Positions 22,804-27,414 of a stretch of DNA of 27,414 nucleotides are shown here, piece by piece. Both the position numbers and the translations under genes were made by a program. The notes below the pieces were generated by a model that made no database searches, was not told the origin of the DNA, and worked only from the letters and a program-made list of their open reading frames with translations. The stretch comes from Bryobacterales bacterium. GTDB taxonomy: Bacteria > Acidobacteriota > Terriglobia > Bryobacterales > Bryobacteraceae. The DNA lies in assembly GCA_003132865.1 (NCBI GenBank), contig PKYZ01000358.1:1-27414 (forward strand), in the 5' to 3' direction. Every line of letters begins with the position of its first letter. Position 1 is the stretch's first letter.

Positions 22804-23922
22804 ATGAACAACGATAAAGGGATTAGCCGCAGAGCGGTCATGCTCGGCTCGGCCTTGCTGCCGGCGCTGGGAATGGCTTCCGCCCAAACTTCCAAGACCG
22901 TCGTCATTTCGAGCGCCAACGGAGAGCGCGCCTGTGCCCGCGCCATGGAGATTCTGAAGGCCGGCGGCGATACGCTGGACGCCGTCATCGCGGGCGTCAA
23001 TATCAACGAAGAGGACCCCGAGGACACTTCCGTCGGCTACGGCGGGCTTCCCAACGAAGAAGGCGTGGTGGAACTGGATGCCAGCGTGATGCATGGGCCG
23101 ACGCGGCGAGCCGGGTCGGTGGCCTCCATACGCGGGAATAAGACGCCTTCCAAGATCGCCAGGCTGGTGATGGAGCAGACGGACCACATCATGCTCGTGG
23201 GCGCGGGCGCCGGGAAATTCGCCAAGGAAATGGGCTATCCCGAGCAGGATCTGCTCACCGAAAAGTCGCGGCTGGCCTGGCTCACCTGGAAAATGTCGCT
23301 GCGCGATCCGGAGGGCCACAGCAATTGGGGACCGGGCCTGGACGCACCCAAGCCGAAAACCATGGCGCGGCTCAAGCAAATGTTTCCGCAGGCGGATGAA
23401 GCTACCCTGACCTGGGCGTGGGAGATGGCCGGTCACCCCACGTTCGGCACCATCAACTGCCTGTCGCGGAACGCCAAAGGAGAGATGTCCGGTGTCACAA
23501 CCACCAGCGGGCTGGCCTGGAAGATTGCGGGCCGCGTAGGAGATTCGCCGATTATCGGCGCGGGATTGTACGTGGACCAGGACGTGGGCGGCGCCGGGTC
23601 GACCGGACGCGGAGAGGAGAATATTAGGATCGCGGGCGGTCATACCGTCGTGGAGAACATGCGCCATGGCATGCTCCCGCGGGAGGCTTGTTTGGAGGCC
23701 TTGAAACGCGTGGCGCGGAATTTCGACAACGACATCTCGCGCCTGGAAAAAGTGGACTTGAATTTTTATGCGTTGCGCAACGACGGCGAGTACGCCGGCG
23801 CAGCGCTGTGGAGCGGTGAGATACGCGCGGGCAAGCTCAGACCCGCGCGCTTCGCGGTCAACGACGGCGGCGGCGCCAGCCGTCTGGAGACCAGCGTGTA
23901 TCTATTCGAACGAAAAGCGTAA
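22804..23922 (+). CDS. N4-(beta-N-acetylglucosaminyl)-L-asparaginase-like Ntn-hydrolase, exported
   Basis: 372 residues from the ATG at 22804 (ggag about eight bases upstream; an upstream ATG at 22768 lacks support). It begins with a Tat-like signal (ISRRAVMLGSALLPALGMASAQ). The alpha part has GGDTLDAVIAGVNINEEDPE and VGYGGLPNEEGVVELDASVM. The self-cleavage site is at AGHPTFGTINC, with T213 as the likely nucleophile of the new beta chain. Then come SGVTTTSGLAWKIAGRVGDS, with the substrate-binding Arg and Asp of RVGDSP, and GAGSTGRGEENIRIAGGHTV. Such enzymes cut the bond between GlcNAc and Asn in glyco-asparagines, or act on related asparaginyl compounds. Human and Elizabethkingia (Flavobacterium) enzymes have HDT at the cleavage site; here it is HPT. 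ActA follows after 56 bases. Confidence 0.9.
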   Translation: MNNDKGISRRAVMLGSALLPALGMASAQTSKTVVISSANGERACARAMEILKAGGDTLDAVIAGVNINEEDPEDTSVGYGGLPNEEGVVELDASVMHGPTRRAGSVASIRGNKTPSKIARLVMEQTDHIMLVGAGAGKFAKEMGYPEQDLLTEKSRLAWLTWKMSLRDPEGHSNWGPGLDAPKPKTMARLKQMFPQADEATLTWAWEMAGHPTFGTINCLSRNAKGEMSGVTTTSGLAWKIAGRVGDSPIIGAGLYVDQDVGGAGSTGRGEENIRIAGGHTVVENMRHGMLPREACLEALKRVARNFDNDISRLEKVDLNFYALRNDGEYAGAALWSGEIRAGKLRPARFAVNDGGGASRLETSVYLFERKA

Positions 23923-23978
23923 TTTTAGCGCCACGCGGCTCGATAAGATCGGGATTAGAATATCGGTTCGTCTGACGA

Positions 23979-24638
23979 ATGGCTCAGATCTTTCATCACA
24001 GCACGAATACTTTTTCGCGCATCACGATTTACGGCGCGGTGTTCATCTTCGCCTTTGCGGTGTGGTGCTTTGCCACGCTGAACGGCTCGGGTTACGTGAC
24101 CCGCGAAGGGCAGGTGCGCGATCAGCCCATTCCGTTCAGCCATCTGCACCATGTGGCGGACGACGGAATCGATTGCCGGTACTGCCATACGACCGTTGAG
24201 ACTTCCAACACCGCCAACATTCCGCCGACCAAGACGTGCATGAACTGCCACTCTCAGATTTGGAGTACCAGCCCGATGCTGGAGCCGGTGCGCGAGAGTT
24301 TTCGCAGCGGCCAATCGATCGCGTGGACGCGCGTGCACGACTTGCCGGACTATGTATATTTCAATCACAGCATTCACGTGAATAAAGGTGTGGGCTGCGA
24401 GACCTGCCACGGCCGGGTGGACCGCATGCCGCTGATGTACCAGGCGCAATCGTTGCAGATGGAATGGTGTCTGGACTGCCACCGGCATCCCGAGCGGCAT
24501 GTGCGGCCGCGCGCGGAAGTGTTCACCATGGGATACGAACCGGCCGAAGATCAGGAGACCATGGGACGCCGCCTAGTGGCGGAATACAAGATTCAAGACG
24601 CACGTACGCTGACCAGTTGTAACACTTGCCACCGCTGA
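23979..24638 (+). CDS. actA: Alternative complex III subunit ActA, pentaheme cytochrome c
   Basis: 219 residues. One N-terminal membrane anchor (about 15-34, ITIYGAVFIFAFAVWCFATL) is followed by a periplasmic domain with five CXXCH heme sites: 66-70 CRYCH, 87-91 CMNCH, 140-144 CETCH, 164-168 CLDCH and 214-218 CNTCH, the last almost at the C-terminus. Five hemes with one anchor is the pattern of ActA in alternative complex III, the quinol:cytochrome c (or oxidase) oxidoreductase that replaces cytochrome bc1. The ActB gene starts 24 bases downstream, which supports the call. No clear strong ribosome site at the ATG. Confidence 0.93.
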   Translation: MAQIFHHSTNTFSRITIYGAVFIFAFAVWCFATLNGSGYVTREGQVRDQPIPFSHLHHVADDGIDCRYCHTTVETSNTANIPPTKTCMNCHSQIWSTSPMLEPVRESFRSGQSIAWTRVHDLPDYVYFNHSIHVNKGVGCETCHGRVDRMPLMYQAQSLQMEWCLDCHRHPERHVRPRAEVFTMGYEPAEDQETMGRRLVAEYKIQDARTLTSCNTCHR

Positions 24639-24662
24639 GTAAAGCTGAATAAAGCCGAGAAG

Positions 24663-27414
24663 ATGAGTGAACCCGACAATCCGTTGAACCACGACGAGCA
24701 GGCCGCGCCGCAAGTAGCGCGGAAGCTGGACCTGCCCGGCGTGCGCGCCCTGCTGGAGAAATCTCACGGGCGCGAGTACTGGCGCAGCCTGGAGGATCTG
24801 GCTCAGACGGACGCGTTCCAGGACCTGATGCATCGTGAATTCCCACGCTACGCGTCGGAGTGGGAAGACGGCGACAGCCGTCGCAACTTCATCAAGCTGA
24901 TGGGGGCCTCGCTGGCGCTGGCGGGATTGACGGCGTGTACGCGGCAGCCCACGGAGCTGATCGCGCCTTACGTCCGGCAACCCGAAGAATTGGTGCCGGG
25001 GCGTCCGCTGTTTTTCGCTACGGCCATGCCGCTGGGCGCCGGTTCCACAGGATTGCTGATGGAAAGCCACGAAGGGCGGCCCACCAAAGCGGAAGGCAAT
25101 CCGGACCATCCCACCCTGGGCGCGTGCGATGTGTATGCGCAGGCATCCGTACTGGGGCTGTACGATCCGGATCGCTCGCAGGCGCTGACGCTCGAAGGCG
25201 AGATCCGGTCGTGGGGCGCGTTCCTGGGCGCAGTCCAGCAAGCCATTACGCTGCAGAAGACCAAGCGCGGCGCGGGGCTGCGGATTCTGACGGAGACGGT
25301 GACGTCGCCAACGCTGGCCAACCAGATCAAGGAAATGCTGGCCGCTTTTCCGGCTGCCAAATGGCATCAATGGGAGCCGGCCGGAGCGCATTCGTCCGTG
25401 GCGGGAGCGCGGCTGGCGTTTGGGCAGCCCGTCAACACGGTTTACGATCTGCGTGGCGCGGACGTGATAGTGTCGCTGGACGCCGATTTCCTTTCTTCGG
25501 GGCCAGGCAGCTTGCGCTACGCGCGGCAATTTTCCGCGCGGCGCCGGGTGCGCGGCGAGCAAACCGAAATGAACCGCCTCTACGTGGTCGAGCCGATGCC
25601 GACTCCCACGGGCACCAAAGCCGATCACCGCTTGCCGCTGCGGGCCGCCGATGTGGAACAGTTCGCCTGGAGTCTGGCGGCGGCGCTGGGCGCGGATACG
25701 AGCGGGCGGAAGGGCGCATCGACCGCGGCCGACAAGTGGATCGTTCCGGTGATGCGCGACCTGCAGAAGCATAAAGGAGCCAGCCTGGTGATCGCCGGCG
25801 AGCAACAGAGTCCGGCGGTCCACGCGTTGGCGCATGCCATGAACGCGGCGTTGGGTAACGTGGGCAAGACCGTGCTGTACACGGAGCCCGTGGAAGCCAA
25901 TCCCGTGGATCAGGTGGCGTCGTTCTACGACCTAGTGAAAGATCTGGATGCCGGCGCGGTGGATCTGCTGCTGATCCTGGGCGGCAATCCCGCGTACAAC
26001 GCGCCCGTCGAGCTGGGGTTCCGGGACCGCCTGAAGAAGGCCACGCTGCGCGTCCACCTGAGCCTGCAAGAGGACGAGACCAGCGAGCTTTGCCACTGGC
26101 ATTTGCCCACGACGCATTACCTGGAGACGTGGAGCGATTGCCGGGCGCACGATGGCACGGTCACCATCATGCAGCCGCTGATCGCGCCGCTCTACGCGGG
26201 TAAGTCCGCGCACGAAGTGCTGACCATGCTGACGGGGCAGCCGGAACGCACCTCCTACGACATTGTGAAGGCTTACTGGGCCACGCAGCATACCGGCTCG
26301 GATTTCGAAGCCTGGTGGCGCAAGGCGGTGCACGATGGCGTGGTTCCGAATACGGCGCTGCCGGCGAAGAGCATGGCGCTGCGCGCGGGATGGGCCGGGG
26401 CGGTGCCGCAGGCGGCGAGCCCACAAAGCCTGGAAGTGGTCTTCCGTCCGGACCCCGCAGTGTATGACGGCCGCTTCGCCAACAACGGGTGGTTGCAGGA
26501 GTGGCCCCGGCCGATCACGCAGCTCACTTGGGACAACGCCGCGATCTTCAGCCCCAAGACCGCGCAGGAGAAAGGCGTGGTCTCGACCGACGTGGTGGAG
26601 ATCGCATATCGCGGCTACAAGATGCGGGCGCCCGTCTTCATCCAACCGGGGCACGCCGATGGCTCGGTGACCGTGCACCTGGGCTACGGCAGGACGCGGG
26701 CCGGGCACGTGGGCACGCGCATCGGCTTCAACGTGTACGGCATGCGCACTTCCACTGCGCTCTGGCAGGATTATGGTCTGCAGGTGCGCAAGGTTGGCAG
26801 CGATTACCTGCTGGTCTCCGTGCAGGACTTTCACGCGCTCGATACCGAGCGCCACACCATCGAGAAGGCGAATATCGCGGAGTACCGCAAGAATCCCAAG
26901 GTGATTCAAGAGTCGGCGGAAGCGCCGCCGCCCGAGCTCACGCTCTATCCGGCATATAAGTACGACAAATATGCCTGGGGCATGGCCATCGATCTGAGCG
27001 CTTGCACCGGCTGCGGCGCGTGCGTGATCGCCTGTCAGGCCGAAAACAATATCGCGGTGGTAGGGAAGGAAGAGGTGCACCACGGCCGCCATATGCACTG
27101 GCTGCGCGTGGATAGCTACTATCACGGAGACATCGCCAATCCGGAGATCTACAATCAGCCGGTGCCTTGCATGCAGTGTGAGAACGCGCCGTGCGAGTTG
27201 GTGTGTCCGGTGCAGGCCACCAGTCACAGTAGCGAAGGCCTGAACGACATGGTGTACAACCGCTGCGTGGGCACGCGTTATTGCTCGAACAACTGCCCGT
27301 ACAAAGTGCGCCGGTTTAACTTCTTCCTGTTCTCGGATTTCACTACGCCCAGTTTGAAGCTGCAGCGGAACCCGGATGTGACCGTGCGCAGCCGCGGCGT
27401 GATGGAGAAGTGCA
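24663..27414 (+). CDS. actB: Alternative complex III subunit ActB, molybdopterin-oxidoreductase-like iron-sulfur protein, partial
   Basis: The first 917 codons are in the window; the frame is open at the end. The N-terminus carries an internal Tat-type motif SRRNFIKLMGASLALAGLTAC near 70-90, a hallmark of ActB. The middle (about 100-750) has the molybdopterin-oxidoreductase fold (LLMESHEGRPTKAEGNPDHP, LLLILGGNPAYNAP, LPTTHYLETWSDCRAHDGTV), which in ActB has lost the cofactor. The C-terminal ferredoxin part begins AIDLSACTGCGACVIACQAE, then PCMQCENAPCELVCPVQA and NRCVGTRYCSNNCPYKVRRF, the Cys groups for the [4Fe-4S] and [3Fe-4S] clusters. The protein faces the periplasm and passes electrons from quinol to the ActA hemes. 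ActC, the NrfD-like quinol subunit, is expected next, beyond the window. Confidence 0.95.
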   Translation, partial: MSEPDNPLNHDEQAAPQVARKLDLPGVRALLEKSHGREYWRSLEDLAQTDAFQDLMHREFPRYASEWEDGDSRRNFIKLMGASLALAGLTACTRQPTELIAPYVRQPEELVPGRPLFFATAMPLGAGSTGLLMESHEGRPTKAEGNPDHPTLGACDVYAQASVLGLYDPDRSQALTLEGEIRSWGAFLGAVQQAITLQKTKRGAGLRILTETVTSPTLANQIKEMLAAFPAAKWHQWEPAGAHSSVAGARLAFGQPVNTVYDLRGADVIVSLDADFLSSGPGSLRYARQFSARRRVRGEQTEMNRLYVVEPMPTPTGTKADHRLPLRAADVEQFAWSLAAALGADTSGRKGASTAADKWIVPVMRDLQKHKGASLVIAGEQQSPAVHALAHAMNAALGNVGKTVLYTEPVEANPVDQVASFYDLVKDLDAGAVDLLLILGGNPAYNAPVELGFRDRLKKATLRVHLSLQEDETSELCHWHLPTTHYLETWSDCRAHDGTVTIMQPLIAPLYAGKSAHEVLTMLTGQPERTSYDIVKAYWATQHTGSDFEAWWRKAVHDGVVPNTALPAKSMALRAGWAGAVPQAASPQSLEVVFRPDPAVYDGRFANNGWLQEWPRPITQLTWDNAAIFSPKTAQEKGVVSTDVVEIAYRGYKMRAPVFIQPGHADGSVTVHLGYGRTRAGHVGTRIGFNVYGMRTSTALWQDYGLQVRKVGSDYLLVSVQDFHALDTERHTIEKANIAEYRKNPKVIQESAEAPPPELTLYPAYKYDKYAWGMAIDLSACTGCGACVIACQAENNIAVVGKEEVHHGRHMHWLRVDSYYHGDIANPEIYNQPVPCMQCENAPCELVCPVQATSHSSEGLNDMVYNRCVGTRYCSNNCPYKVRRFNFFLFSDFTTPSLKLQRNPDVTVRSRGVMEKC

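Noticed and set aside
25932..27227. Long minus-strand frames opposite actB
   Set aside because: The plus strand encodes ferredoxin cysteine motifs there; the minus frames are shadows.

Overview
The window is GC-rich chromosomal DNA that looks like an acidobacterium of the Solibacter/Bryobacter type. The evidence is a 1169-residue Oar-like TonB-dependent receptor with a carboxypeptidase-regulatory N-domain, a large PIG-L/LmbE deacetylase, a secretin fused to a cohesin domain with two small pseudopilins, the first two genes of an alternative complex III operon, and many short palindromic repeats between genes. The assignment rests on recognising protein families and was not tested by a search.

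Layout. 1-2515 (minus): PIG-L deacetylase whose C-terminus changes into a Nudix-box sequence and runs off the window. 2633-3170 (plus): broken patatin-like phospholipase. 3226-3780 (minus): isolated NADH dehydrogenase subunit NuoB. 3781-5518: decayed or recently acquired DNA with an unassigned ORF, a Uma2-family nuclease-fold gene, a degraded ParDE/RelE-type toxin-antitoxin pair and two copies of a 19-bp repeat. 5519-6164: intact RHH/PIN toxin-antitoxin module. 6320-8539: 4-alpha-glucanotransferase between two copies of a 24-bp repeat. 8632-12141 (minus): Oar-like receptor with a sigma-54-like promoter. 12379-13936: FAD oxidoreductase pseudogene. 14022-15491 and 15606-16082 (minus): leucyl aminopeptidase and SmpB. 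16167-19521: secretin-cohesin gene and two pseudopilins. 19570-20307 (minus): aquaporin Z. 20597-21736: DUF481 outer-membrane-type protein. 21840-22220 (minus): stand-alone winged-helix regulator. 22804-23922: exported glycosylasparaginase. 23979-27414: ActA and ActB (partial) of alternative complex III.

Functionally, ActA and ActB are the quinol:cytochrome c/oxidase branch of respiration, and NuoB is a complex I subunit without its partners. The secretin and pseudopilins form one outer-membrane secretion or pilus-like assembly operon. The receptor, DUF481 protein, aquaporin, PIG-L enzyme and asparaginase are envelope or exported proteins of a heterotrophic Gram-negative cell. I see no complete transposon, prophage, CRISPR array, rRNA or tRNA.

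The most distinctive features are: a PIG-L/Nudix in-frame junction at a short shared motif; a dispersed inverted repeat that supplies the stop codons of both nuoB and pepA; and a series of decayed genes next to intact neighbours.
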